Origin: a virus
IMG/VR virus record: IMGVR_UViG_3300006844_000038
Location: 1 to 25,844 of that record
Length of the DNA: 25,844 nt
Strand: one strand, 5' to 3'
Shown piece by piece: positions 6,909-13,675 of this stretch; positions within the stretch are counted from its first letter, which is position 1, and the number at the start of each line of letters is the position of its first letter. Both the position numbers and the translations under genes were made by a program. The notes under the pieces were generated by a model that worked only from the letters and a program-made list of their open reading frames with translations, was not told the origin of the DNA and searched no databases.

Positions 6909-7967
6909 ATGAAGACTGGAAGAACTCTCCAAGAACTGGCCGCCGAGATCGAACGGCAGGCGAACGCGAAGCACGACTACGTCGCGGACTCTCGCGCCCT
7001 GTCGATGCGGGTCGAGAACAAGCAGCCGCTGCTGGCCATCAACGGGATTGACGACACGTTTGGGCTGAACGAGATCGCCCACGATCAGGTCGCCGCCAAG
7101 CTCGACATCCCGCGCAAATACTACGACAGGATGTTGAAAGATCAGCCCAACCTGTTGGCATCTAATGTCAACACCTGGTTCAACCAGGAGCCTCAGCGGC
7201 ATATGGTCCGCACCTTGGACCACAACGCCAGAGCATTTCTCTCCGAGCGCTATCGCCCCCTGGACAATTTCGATCTCGCCAATATCGTTCTGCCTCGGCT
7301 GCTCGACACCGGCTGCCAGATCCAATCCTGCGAATTGACCGAGAGACGTTTGTACATCAAGGCGGTGACTCCCCGCATTCAGGGAGAAATCAGCAAGGGC
7401 GATGTTGTCCAAGCGGGGTTGGCGATCTCCAACAGTGAGGTCGGGCTGGGCGCGATCCAGATCGACCCGCTTATCTTCCGGTTGGTCTGCCTGAACGGGG
7501 CCATCGCTCAGGACTACGGGATGCGCCGCCACCATGTCGGCAAGGCGAACGGAAGCATGGACCTCGAAGCAGCGGCCGAGTTTTTCCGGGACTCCACCCG
7601 CAAGATCGACGACCAGGCTTTCTGGATGAAAGTGAACGATGTCGTCGCGGCGTCCCTAACCGAAGTCACCTTCGGCAAAATCGTGAAACGCTGGAAAGAG
7701 GCGACCGAGCAGAAAATCACCGGCTCGCTTGAGAAGGTGGTCGAAGTAACGGCGAAAAAGCTGTCCCTCTCCGACACCGAGCAGTCAGGCATCCTGCGCC
7801 ACCTGATCGAGGGCCGCGACCTGTCTGCATACGGGCTGATGAACGCCGTGACACGTGTCAGCCAGGACGTTGAGAGTTATGACCGCGCAACGGAGTTGGA
7901 ACGGCTCGGCCCGAAGGTTCTGGAATTGCCACAGAGTCAGTGGAAGGAGATCGCCGAGGCGGCCTAA
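6909..7967 (+). CDS. DUF932 family phage/plasmid protein
   Basis: ATG 6909 follows GGGAAGGAAG. The 352-residue protein matches the DUF932 pattern: an N-terminal LNEIAHDQVAAKLDIPRKYYDRML, then RTLDHNARAFLSERYRPLDNFDLANIVLP, a core of strands (LYIKAVTP, GDVVQAGLAISNSEVGLGAIQIDP) and RLVCLNGAIA, ending in a helical segment to VSQDVESYDRATELERLG. DUF932 proteins are widespread in phages and plasmids; their biochemical activity is unknown, with DNA metabolism or recombination often proposed. Length is in the usual range of 300-400 residues. A strong hairpin follows the gene, so it probably ends a transcription unit started at the 5848 promoter. Confidence 0.8.
   Translation: MKTGRTLQELAAEIERQANAKHDYVADSRALSMRVENKQPLLAINGIDDTFGLNEIAHDQVAAKLDIPRKYYDRMLKDQPNLLASNVNTWFNQEPQRHMVRTLDHNARAFLSERYRPLDNFDLANIVLPRLLDTGCQIQSCELTERRLYIKAVTPRIQGEISKGDVVQAGLAISNSEVGLGAIQIDPLIFRLVCLNGAIAQDYGMRRHHVGKANGSMDLEAAAEFFRDSTRKIDDQAFWMKVNDVVAASLTEVTFGKIVKRWKEATEQKITGSLEKVVEVTAKKLSLSDTEQSGILRHLIEGRDLSAYGLMNAVTRVSQDVESYDRATELERLGPKVLELPQSQWKEIAEAA
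7849..7860. promoter_or_regulatory. Copy 2 of palindrome TGACACGTGTCA
   Basis: A perfect 12-bp inverted repeat within the DUF932 coding sequence. It is identical over all 12 bp to the copy at 15370-15381. Confidence 0.3.
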
Positions 7968-7998
7968 AAAGGGGAAAGGATGGCAGGAGGAAAAACGA

Positions 7999-8025
7999 AA
8001 GGGGACCCGCTGCCAGGGTCCCCTT
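7999..8025 (+). terminator. Strong hairpin after DUF932 gene
   Basis: AAGGGGACCC (7999-8008) pairs with GGGTCCCCTT (8016-8025) around a 7-nt loop. The stem extends to ACGAA/TTCGT with one bulge. There is no T-run on the + side, but an A-run (GGAAAAACG) just upstream would give a U-tract on the minus strand. It is either a terminator, possibly two-way, or a transcript-stabilising hairpin. Confidence 0.55.
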
Positions 8026-8088
8026 CGTCATTCTGGAAGGAAGAAACAAACGACAGTTTGGTCTATACGATAAGGAGGAAACAGTCAA

Positions 8089-8238
8089 ATGAAAAACCGT
8101 TACGGGTCCTATGAAGACTATGCCAGGGAAGTTGATGAGTCGGCGGAGCGCGGGATGCACGAGGAGAACCAGCTAAACGGCAACGACTGCGAGCCGTGGT
8201 GTCCATACTGCAAGGATGCGCAGAGAGAGGACGATTGA
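8089..8238 (+). CDS. Cys-containing microprotein (49 aa)
   Basis: ATG 8089 has a near-perfect binding site, AAGGAGG at 8073-8079. The product begins MKNRYGSYEDYAREVDES and ends in CEPWCPYCKDAQREDD. The CxxxCxxC cluster near the C-terminus could bind zinc or iron, or be redox-active, but there are too few other ligands in one chain for a full site unless it dimerises. The stop lies 1 nt before the ATG of the next gene, a Cys-rich protein, so translation is probably coupled. No family recognised. Confidence 0.65.
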   Translation: MKNRYGSYEDYAREVDESAERGMHEENQLNGNDCEPWCPYCKDAQREDD

Positions 8239-8239
8239 A

Positions 8240-9706
8240 ATGGAACAGCACTGCGACATGTGTGGACAGCCAAACCCGCACAACCTGTCCGTCTACGGTA
8301 TGCTCTGCGACGGGTGCGACAAGAAGAAGCCGCTAGTCTGCGACTTCTGCACCGAGCCGAACCCCCCGTGGCTCTTCCCTAGCCGCGATTTCATCATGCC
8401 GATGGTCGGCTCGCGGTCGACCAAGGGATGGAGCGCGTGCGACGAGTGCAAGGCGCTGATCGACGCCGATCAGAAAAAGGAGTTGAGCAAGCGAACCACC
8501 GAGATGTTCCAGCGCAAGGAACCTAAGGACCGGACTCCCGAGCAGGTAGAGAAGCTCGCCAAAGGAATGAAAGAGATGCACGTCCGGTTCCATCAGAACC
8601 GCTACGGCCCGGCGGTCCCGATCACTGAGATCGACAAGCTCGTCCCGCCTCCGCCGAAACGAATAGCAGAGGGTCACGCGCAGTACATGGCGGCAATCGA
8701 GAAGCGTCTGGAGTGGTCGAGGTGGGCGGAAGTGCGCGGCCCGATCGCCTGGCTCGACTACGGGGTGGAGAAGCTGGAATTGTTCAAGTACACGCTCGAC
8801 CATGGGGACACCTACTACATGGATCAGCATTTCTGCGAGCTTGTCGACGGCGCTCGGCAATCCATACCGGGCGAGATTGAATTTCACCACGACTGGATGG
8901 TGTCGCCGTTCGGCTGGCTGTGGCTGGCGAAGCCGTTCACCGTTCCCGACATCGAGGACCAGCAGAGCCTAGAAGAAAATAAAAACCCGATGAAGGACAT
9001 GACCATGACGGTCAGCGCTCTGGGCTGGCGAAAGATCCCCGAAGATCAACGGATCAAGAAGCAGCACGAAGGGTCAGAGTATACGGCAGGGCCCGACCGC
9101 TACTGGTTCGCCTGCTTCGTCGATCACAACCGGATCGTGGAGACGGGCGACCCCTGGAAGAATGACCCGATGATCCCGAAGAGGGGCGAGCGTGCGGGGT
9201 TCGGCGCGTGGTCGTTTTTGACTATAGCGCACGGCGACAAGCTCCTGCCGCGCATCGAGCAGTTCGAAGGCGATCAGCGACCGCGCTTTCGTGGCGGCGA
9301 TCAGGGCTGGTACACCAAGAACGCCGACCGCAAGTACGACCTGCTCCACGAGATACGGTGGATCTTCACGGCGTTCTACATGATGTCACAGCGGCTGGCG
9401 ACCCGGGCCCGTCATCATACGAGCCGCCAGACCCGGCGGAGAATCGAGCGCAACAACCAGACCCCGCCGCCGTGGATCGAGATCGTGACGCTGCGCCGAA
9501 AGCAGATGGCGCGGGACGAGGAGTCCAGGGGCAAGCCGCTACCGGTCGACTGGCAATGGCGCTGGGCCGTATCCGGTCATTGGCGCGATCAATGGTATCA
9601 AAGCGAAGGCGTGCACCGGCCGATCTTCATCGAGTCCTACATCAAAGGACCGGAGGACAAGCCGATCAAGCCGCCGTCGAGCAAGATCTATGTCGCCGAA
9701 CGGTGA
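8240..9706 (+). CDS. Large protein with N-terminal Zn fingers and HWRxQWY C-terminal domain
   Basis: I place the start at ATG 8240 (binding site AGAGAGG), not the in-frame ATG at 8216, which lies inside the preceding gene. The 488-residue protein has four CxxC pairs in its first 70 residues (Cys5/8, 23/26, 34/37, 67/70), enough for two zinc sites. The block CDFCTEPNPPWLFPS...WSACDECKALID resembles N-terminal Zn domains of actinobacterial and phage proteins of unknown function. The C-terminus has SGHWRDQWYQSEGVHRPIFIESYIKGPEDKP (~440-473), a motif I associate with the same uncharacterised group. The region around residues 375-430 is basic and helical (QRLATRARHHTSRQTRRRIERNNQ), suggesting nucleic acid binding. 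No enzymatic motif is evident. Confidence 0.7.
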   Translation: MEQHCDMCGQPNPHNLSVYGMLCDGCDKKKPLVCDFCTEPNPPWLFPSRDFIMPMVGSRSTKGWSACDECKALIDADQKKELSKRTTEMFQRKEPKDRTPEQVEKLAKGMKEMHVRFHQNRYGPAVPITEIDKLVPPPPKRIAEGHAQYMAAIEKRLEWSRWAEVRGPIAWLDYGVEKLELFKYTLDHGDTYYMDQHFCELVDGARQSIPGEIEFHHDWMVSPFGWLWLAKPFTVPDIEDQQSLEENKNPMKDMTMTVSALGWRKIPEDQRIKKQHEGSEYTAGPDRYWFACFVDHNRIVETGDPWKNDPMIPKRGERAGFGAWSFLTIAHGDKLLPRIEQFEGDQRPRFRGGDQGWYTKNADRKYDLLHEIRWIFTAFYMMSQRLATRARHHTSRQTRRRIERNNQTPPPWIEIVTLRRKQMARDEESRGKPLPVDWQWRWAVSGHWRDQWYQSEGVHRPIFIESYIKGPEDKPIKPPSSKIYVAER

Positions 9707-9714
9707 AATATTTT

Positions 9715-9746
9715 TTGTGTACTTTTATTACTAAATGAAATATAAG
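9715..9746 (+). promoter_or_regulatory. Putative promoter upstream of 9757 gene
   Basis: An AT-rich island right after the 8240 gene contains TTGTGT (9715-9720) and either AAATAT (9738-9743, 17-nt spacer) or TATAAG (9741-9746, 20-nt spacer). The TTTTTGTGTAC text is close to that at the 5848 promoter. The binding site AAGGGGAAAAC follows directly, giving a short leader. Confidence 0.45.
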
Positions 9747-9756
9747 GGGAAAACTT

Positions 9757-9939
9757 ATGAATGAATATAATTTGGTTTGTGGAAAGGATCGTTTGCACCC
9801 CACTTACGTTCAGTGGTTTGGAGATAGTCTGGCGCAGGTCCGCAAGGAAGCTGAAGACTGTGGCCACTGGGTGCGCAAAGTTCAATTCGTACGAGTCGTA
9901 GAAGGAGGTGATGCCACACGAAAAAGTTCGGACCAATAA
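9757..9939 (+). CDS. Small phage protein (60 aa), unknown
   Basis: ATG 9757 follows AAGGGG. The sequence MNEYNLVCGK...HPTYVQWFGDSLAQVRKEAEDCGHWVRKVQFVRVVEGG predicts strand-helix-strand, a fold frequent in small phage modulators of host functions. It has its own promoter in front and a strong hairpin behind, so it may be a single-gene transcript. No family recognised. Confidence 0.6.
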   Translation: MNEYNLVCGKDRLHPTYVQWFGDSLAQVRKEAEDCGHWVRKVQFVRVVEGGDATRKSSDQ

Positions 9940-9942
9940 AGC

Positions 9943-9975
9943 GAAGGGCTAAGAGTTCGTAGCTCTTAGCCCTTC
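9943..9975 (+). terminator. 13-bp perfect hairpin, probable terminator
   Basis: GAAGGGCTAAGAG (9943-9955) pairs perfectly with CTCTTAGCCCTTC (9963-9975) around the loop TTCGTAG. It starts 3 nt after the stop of the 9757 gene. No T-run follows, so termination would need help or the hairpin may protect the 3' end. On the minus strand there is also no clear U-tract. Confidence 0.6.
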
Positions 9976-9988
9976 ATGGATCAACCCC

Positions 9989-10055
9989 GGGTAGGTTTGG
10001 CCTAACGATCCAAGCCTACCACCAACCGGTCAGCCTTCAAGAAAGGAAGGTAGGT
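9989..10055 (+). promoter_or_regulatory. Second hairpin with possible switch over the 10056 ribosome binding site
   Basis: GGTAGGTTTGG (9990-10000) pairs with CCAAGCCTACC (10010-10020), with one G-U pair. The same GGTAGGT recurs at 10049-10055 as part of the ribosome binding region of the next gene (AAGGAAGGTAGGT-ATG). CCTACC could therefore pair with either copy, and CCTTC (10034-10038) could also pair with GAAGG (10046-10050). That is the layout of an attenuator or translational switch; no known riboswitch is recognised. Confidence 0.35.
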
Positions 10056-10760
10056 ATGAGGAAATTTTTATTGGCGGGTTTCGTGTTGCTGGCGATGGTC
10101 GGCATAGACGGCGTAGACGCGACGGCGGAGGAGAATTGTCCCCTGGACTGGCACCCGCCGCCGTGCGGCATACCGCCGGAACCTAAAGCCGTTCAGTCAC
10201 CGGAGCAAAAGCAGCGCACGAAGAAGTGGGTCGAGAGGATCGATCAAGCAACTTTCTATGTCGACTCACTGGCGGCAGTTTCAGCGGTTTACTGTGCGGC
10301 GTCGAATGAGAGCGACATGTGCGCAAATACCCGTTTGTACATCAGCGTGGCGGTCGGGCTGCGCGTGGCTCGGTGGTGGATCAACCTGACGGACCCCTTC
10401 GATCCGCAATACGGCGTGCCGTACGATCCGCCATTTCCCGACTTGGGATTGTCTTGTGAGACCAACCTTGGTTGTTGGATAAACGAGCGGCTAGGCTCTG
10501 TCGCTCAGTTTTTGGACGGCGTTTACACGTCAATGAATAGGTCGCAGTCGTGTTTGGACCTCGGCCGGGATGATTGCTTTGAATGGCAGAAGAAGCGGAT
10601 GGAAATGTTTATTTGGGCGGCAGGGATTCATCTTGAGCTAGTGGGCGATGGCATGTCATTTCTGGCTGACAACACGGAGGACTGGGGACTGGCGGGGGCG
10701 ATTGCTGACCTGCTTTACGAGGTAGCTGACGAAATGAAACAGGAGTGTCCACAATGTTAG
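10056..10760 (+). CDS. Secreted Cys-rich protein with signal peptide
   Basis: ATG 10056 follows AAGGAAGG. The 234-residue product opens with a classic signal peptide (MRKFLLAGFVLLAMVGIDG), with likely cleavage near VDATA (residues ~20-24). The mature part has about ten Cys (including CPLDWHPPPC, CAASNESDMC, CETNLGC, CLDLGRDDC and a C-terminal CPQC), suiting a disulfide-bonded protein in the periplasm or outside the cell. Several hydrophobic helices with conserved-looking Trp (VARWWINLTDPFDPQY) follow. I do not recognise a family. It heads an envelope-directed cassette and overlaps the next gene by 7 nt. Possible roles are superinfection exclusion, lysis or host-surface change; none is proven. 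Confidence 0.65.
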   Translation: MRKFLLAGFVLLAMVGIDGVDATAEENCPLDWHPPPCGIPPEPKAVQSPEQKQRTKKWVERIDQATFYVDSLAAVSAVYCAASNESDMCANTRLYISVAVGLRVARWWINLTDPFDPQYGVPYDPPFPDLGLSCETNLGCWINERLGSVAQFLDGVYTSMNRSQSCLDLGRDDCFEWQKKRMEMFIWAAGIHLELVGDGMSFLADNTEDWGLAGAIADLLYEVADEMKQECPQC

Positions 10761-10915
10761 TAGCGAGTTTCATCGGCAGCTGCCTCGCGTTTGTCGCGGC
10801 GTCTTTGTTTCTATGGAAACGACCTATGGGACAGCGGGGGTTGTTCCCTGCTTGGGCGTTGCTTCTATTCACGGTGGCTGAAATCGGGTCGGCGGTAATT
10901 CGCTGGATGAAATGA
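10754..10915 (+). CDS. Micro membrane protein (53 aa), two TM segments
   Basis: ATG 10754 lies inside the end of the preceding gene and its own stop overlaps the next ATG. The product has two hydrophobic spans: residues 2-21 (LVASFIGSCLAFVAASLFLW) and about 31-49 (FPAWALLLFTVAEIGSAVI), joined by a basic turn KRPMGQRG, and ends IRWMK. Size and topology fit a small holin-like or phage-encoded inner membrane protein. GAAACAGGAGTG (10736-10747) is the binding site. The coupling to a secreted protein and a second micro membrane protein supports expression. Confidence 0.55.
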   Translation: MLVASFIGSCLAFVAASLFLWKRPMGQRGLFPAWALLLFTVAEIGSAVIRWMK

Positions 10916-11043
10916 CTCAATCGGAAGGCATCGTTCTAGGCGTGCTGTGGGGTTCGGCAGTCGGCTGCTTTATAAATGGGTGGCCGATTGCCGGGCTCCT
11001 TTTATTCGCCGGCAGGGATCGTGTGCTGGAAATTGCAGAATAG
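10912..11043 (+). CDS. Micro membrane protein (43 aa)
   Basis: ATG 10912 overlaps the stop of the 10754 gene (ATGA). The product, MTQSEGIVLGVLWGSAVGCF then INGWPIAGLLLFAGRDRVLEIAE, is one or two short hydrophobic helices rich in Gly and Ala. There is no separate binding site, so it depends on translational coupling. The stop is followed at once by AAGGAGG, the site for the next gene. It could be an antiholin or small membrane modulator, but no family is recognised. Confidence 0.45.
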   Translation: MTQSEGIVLGVLWGSAVGCFINGWPIAGLLLFAGRDRVLEIAE

Positions 11044-11056
11044 AAGGAGGAAAAAA

Positions 11057-11248
11057 ATGCAGAAAATGCAACCATCGAATCATAGCCACTACTGCCCGAA
11101 GTGCAAAGGCCACAAGTACTGCCCTCAGATCACTCACTGCCAGAAGCCTGATGAATCTATCTGCATGGACTGTACGCCGTCACTCATCAAGGAACGCGCC
11201 GAGGAAACGTACTACGAAACGGGCAAATGGCCGGGAGAGAAACAATAA
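11057..11248 (+). CDS. Zinc-ribbon microprotein (63 aa)
   Basis: ATG 11057 follows GAAGGAGG. The product has CPKCKGHKYC near residue 14, then CPQITHC and CMDC, enough Cys/His for one or two zinc sites, and a helical acidic C-terminus (IKERAEETYYETGKW). This resembles small phage zinc proteins that act as transcription or replication modulators. A longer in-frame start at 10976 would overlap the membrane protein gene and lacks a binding site. No specific family. Confidence 0.6.
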   Translation: MQKMQPSNHSHYCPKCKGHKYCPQITHCQKPDESICMDCTPSLIKERAEETYYETGKWPGEKQ

Positions 11249-11279
11249 CCTTAACCAAGCAAAGGAAGGAAGAAGGCAA

Positions 11280-12314
11280 ATGACGAAGGAAATGCGACTC
11301 AAGATACTTTTTATTGTCGAAGTAATATTCGCCATGTGGCTGTCGCTGGCGGATGGGGCAGAGCTGCCCTACACGTTCGAGACTCTGGACATAGCGGTGC
11401 CCGACCAGCCGCTGCAGCTTCGAATACCGGTCGACATCAACGATCAGGGACGCATCCTGACCAATATCCGGACGGTCGACGGTGTGGGCCAGGCCGTCGT
11501 GACCCCTGCGGGTGGCAAGACCAGAGTTTTCCGCAATCAACCATGGGTATTCGTGTCCTGCAACGGGCCGGACACCTCAGGGATCTCTCTCGTCGATGAT
11601 GTGGTCGTCGGGATGTGCGTGGACGCGCCGCCTTATAAGTCCTTAGGTTTTATAAAACCGCTGAATGGGCAATTACAACTGATCGACTTCCCCGGCGCGG
11701 ACGGAACAATGGCGACCGGGAGATCGACCGACGGAAAGCTGGTCGGCCAGTTTTACGGTCCACTGAACCAACCACTTCGGGGGGCGCTGGCGTATCGGTT
11801 TCACTGCTGGACGCTGATCGATGGGCAATACCGGCAGATCGATTACCCGGTGGCGAATACATTTGTTTCCTGCGAGGCGATCAACAACAAAGGCCAGATC
11901 CTGATGGTCTACAACACCGTCACCGACCAGAACGAGACCATTGAGCAAGGAGTGGTGATCTATGACAACGGGACCGTCACACCGTTGGGCAAGTCGTTCA
12001 TACATGTAGGCGGTCCGTGGGTCGATTTCACCGACATGAACGAGGACGGTGTCTTGATCGGGATGCGATCGAACAACGACGGGACTCCATACCAGGTGTT
12101 TCTCTGGGACGACGGGTTGTTTTTCGACATCAGGTTTCCTGAAGGCTGGCAGGTTACTTCGGTCGGCGGGATGAACAACCGCGAACACTTCGTCGGGACA
12201 TACAGGATCAAGACCGGAGCTATCGACCCGGTTCACGGCGACCCGATCTACACGACGCACGGCTTCCTGGCGATCCCCGCGCCGATGAAGACCGTCAAGA
12301 AGGGAGGCAAGTGA
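11280..12314 (+). CDS. Secreted HAF-repeat-like beta-propeller protein
   Basis: The start is ATG 11280, after AAAGGAAGGAAGAAGG; the in-frame extension back to 10947 would run through two other genes. The 344-residue product has an N-terminal signal or anchor (RLKILFIVEVIFAMWLSLADGA, about 6-27). The rest is repeated beta units with HAF-type phrases: DINDQGRILT, LIDFPGADGTMATG, EAINNKGQILMVY, DMNEDGVLIGMR, VFLWDDGLFFDI, GMNNREHFVGTY, THGFLAI. Such repeats form propeller-like extracellular domains and are common in bacterial secreted proteins but unusual in phage genomes. It probably came from a bacterial host and acts outside the cytoplasm. Not a tail gene by location. Function unknown. Confidence 0.7.
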   Translation: MTKEMRLKILFIVEVIFAMWLSLADGAELPYTFETLDIAVPDQPLQLRIPVDINDQGRILTNIRTVDGVGQAVVTPAGGKTRVFRNQPWVFVSCNGPDTSGISLVDDVVVGMCVDAPPYKSLGFIKPLNGQLQLIDFPGADGTMATGRSTDGKLVGQFYGPLNQPLRGALAYRFHCWTLIDGQYRQIDYPVANTFVSCEAINNKGQILMVYNTVTDQNETIEQGVVIYDNGTVTPLGKSFIHVGGPWVDFTDMNEDGVLIGMRSNNDGTPYQVFLWDDGLFFDIRFPEGWQVTSVGGMNNREHFVGTYRIKTGAIDPVHGDPIYTTHGFLAIPAPMKTVKKGGK

Positions 12315-12315
12315 C

Positions 12316-12489
12316 ATGGGCAAGCTCCTAAAATTTCCAGACAAGAAGCGAGAGGTCTCCCGCGAGGAGGCGCAACGCCGCTGGCTCGCGCAGAACGCCA
12401 TCGTCACAGTTGTGCCGTGGAAGTTCCCCGAGGGTACCTGGTTTCAAAAAAGACTAGAGGAGCGGCGCAATAAAAATTGCAAGGTGTAA
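12316..12489 (+). CDS. Small basic protein (57 aa), unknown
   Basis: ATG 12316 lies 1 nt after the stop of the propeller gene, with the binding site AGGGAGG at 12301-12307. The product, MGKLLKFPDKKREVSREEAQ followed by RRWLAQNAIVTVVPWKF and a basic tail RLEERRNKNCKV, is charged and helical. It has no Cys pairs or membrane segment. Coupled to the upstream gene; no family recognised. Confidence 0.5.
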   Translation: MGKLLKFPDKKREVSREEAQRRWLAQNAIVTVVPWKFPEGTWFQKRLEERRNKNCKV

Positions 12490-12511
12490 TAGCGTGTGGT
12501 AAAAAACGGCC

Positions 12512-12739
12512 ATGACTGCGAGAGAACTACGAGAACGAATGGAACGTGCGAACCTGTCGATCTACGACCTCGGCGACATGATCGGCAGGTCGCACGTGAC
12601 GGTCTGGCGCTGGGCGTGCGGGATCAAGAACAACTCAGGACAGCGAGATCCCAATCGCCCGGTGCCGGTCCTGTGGGACCAGAAGATCAAGGAGGTGATC
12701 GCACAGCACCAGCAGATCGGGAGAAAGAAGAAGGGCTGA
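12512..12739 (+). CDS. Small helix-turn-helix regulator (Cro/XRE-like)
   Basis: A 75-residue protein whose core, TARELRERMERANLSIYDLG followed by DMIGRSHVTVWRWACG (about 2-37), reads as a XRE-type HTH: helix 2 around LGDMIGRS, recognition helix around HVTVWRWA. The C-terminus is short and basic. A small stand-alone regulator just before the recombination genes fits a Cro-like switch. I see no clear Shine-Dalgarno; TGTAAT at 12485-12490 could be a -10 giving a very short or leaderless message. An AT-rich promoter follows at 12746. Confidence 0.65.
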   Translation: MTARELRERMERANLSIYDLGDMIGRSHVTVWRWACGIKNNSGQRDPNRPVPVLWDQKIKEVIAQHQQIGRKKKG

Positions 12740-12745
12740 ATTTTT

Positions 12746-12774
12746 TTGTATATTTCTATTTAAAATTGTAATAA
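12746..12774 (+). promoter_or_regulatory. Putative promoter of the recombination operon
   Basis: TTGTAT (12746-12751), a 17-nt spacer and TAATAA (12769-12774) lie in an AT-rich gap between the HTH gene and ERF. The text TTGTAATAACGTAT resembles CTGTAATATAGT of the 15392 promoter and GTGTAATAGCGT before the HTH gene. GAGAAGGGAG follows as the ERF binding site. Confidence 0.55.
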
Positions 12775-12799
12775 CGTATCGAGAGAAGGGAGAAAAACA

Positions 12800-13675
12800 A
12801 TGGCAGTAAAGAAAACAAAACCAGTCGACGATTGGCAGGACATGAAGACGCCGCCTGCGCTGATCGAGAGGGCCATAGAGTCGGGGGCTTCGGTAGAAGT
12901 GATGGAGCGGCTGCTATCTTTGCAGCAGCGATGGGAGGAGGGTCAGGCGAAGAAGGCCTACGCCAGCGCCATAGCCGATTTACGTCCGGACCTGCCGGAG
13001 ATCATCAAGAACCGCAGCGTGGACTTCACCACCGAGAGGGGACGGACCCACTACCGCTACGAAGACCTGCAGTCGGTTACTGAGGCGCTGTCGCCCCCTA
13101 TGGCGAAGCACGGGCTGTCCTTCAGGTGGCGCACCGTGAGCGACGGACCGGACAAGGTGACGGTCAGTTGCATCATATCGCACCGAGCAGGGCACAGCGA
13201 AGAAAATTCACTCTCGGCAAGGCACGACACGTCGGGCAACAAGAACCCGATCCAGGCGTTGGGCTCGGCGGTGACATATCTGCAACGCTACACGCTGAAG
13301 GCGGCGGTCGGCGTGGCGGCATCGGCAGACGACGACGGGCAGAGCGCGACGCCTGACCTGCCACCGATCGAACAGAAACAGCCGCCAAGACAACAACCAC
13401 CGCACAAGGACGAACCCAAGCCGCTCGGCCAGAACCAGCAGAAGCTCAAGGACGAGATCGACGCCCATGCGGTGAAGTTCAATTTAAGCGACAACGACAA
13501 GTGCGACATTCTCGCGATGGTGACCTCGTATGAACCGTATACGAAAGGAGACAAAACGGTATCGGGTTTTGCCGGGATCATGAATTACAACTTTGCGCAG
13601 ATCAGCGACAAGATGGCGCAGGTGGCTATCGGGAAGTTTCGCGAGTACTGCAAGATCGCCCAGGGCAAGAAATGA
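12800..13675 (+). CDS. erf: ERF-family single-strand annealing recombinase
   Basis: ATG 12800 follows GAAGGGAG. The 291-residue protein matches the ERF superfamily: FAAAMADLRPDLP-like AYASAIADLRPDLPEIIKN (54-71), THYRYEDLQSVTEALSPPMAKHGLSF (83-108), and the diagnostic NPIQALGSAVTYLQRYTL...DDDGQ (149-181). ERF proteins form rings that anneal complementary single strands in phage recombination. A Pro/Gln/Lys linker (~186-215) leads to a C-terminal helical domain (220-291). It overlaps the exonuclease gene by 4 nt (ATGA), the usual annealase-exonuclease pair. Confidence 0.9.
   Translation: MAVKKTKPVDDWQDMKTPPALIERAIESGASVEVMERLLSLQQRWEEGQAKKAYASAIADLRPDLPEIIKNRSVDFTTERGRTHYRYEDLQSVTEALSPPMAKHGLSFRWRTVSDGPDKVTVSCIISHRAGHSEENSLSARHDTSGNKNPIQALGSAVTYLQRYTLKAAVGVAASADDDGQSATPDLPPIEQKQPPRQQPPHKDEPKPLGQNQQKLKDEIDAHAVKFNLSDNDKCDILAMVTSYEPYTKGDKTVSGFAGIMNYNFAQISDKMAQVAIGKFREYCKIAQGKK

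Noticed and set aside
10947-11279. In-frame N-terminal extension of the HAF-like protein gene
   Set aside because: It would run through a membrane protein gene and a Zn microprotein gene; a signal peptide and ribosome binding site mark the start at 11280.
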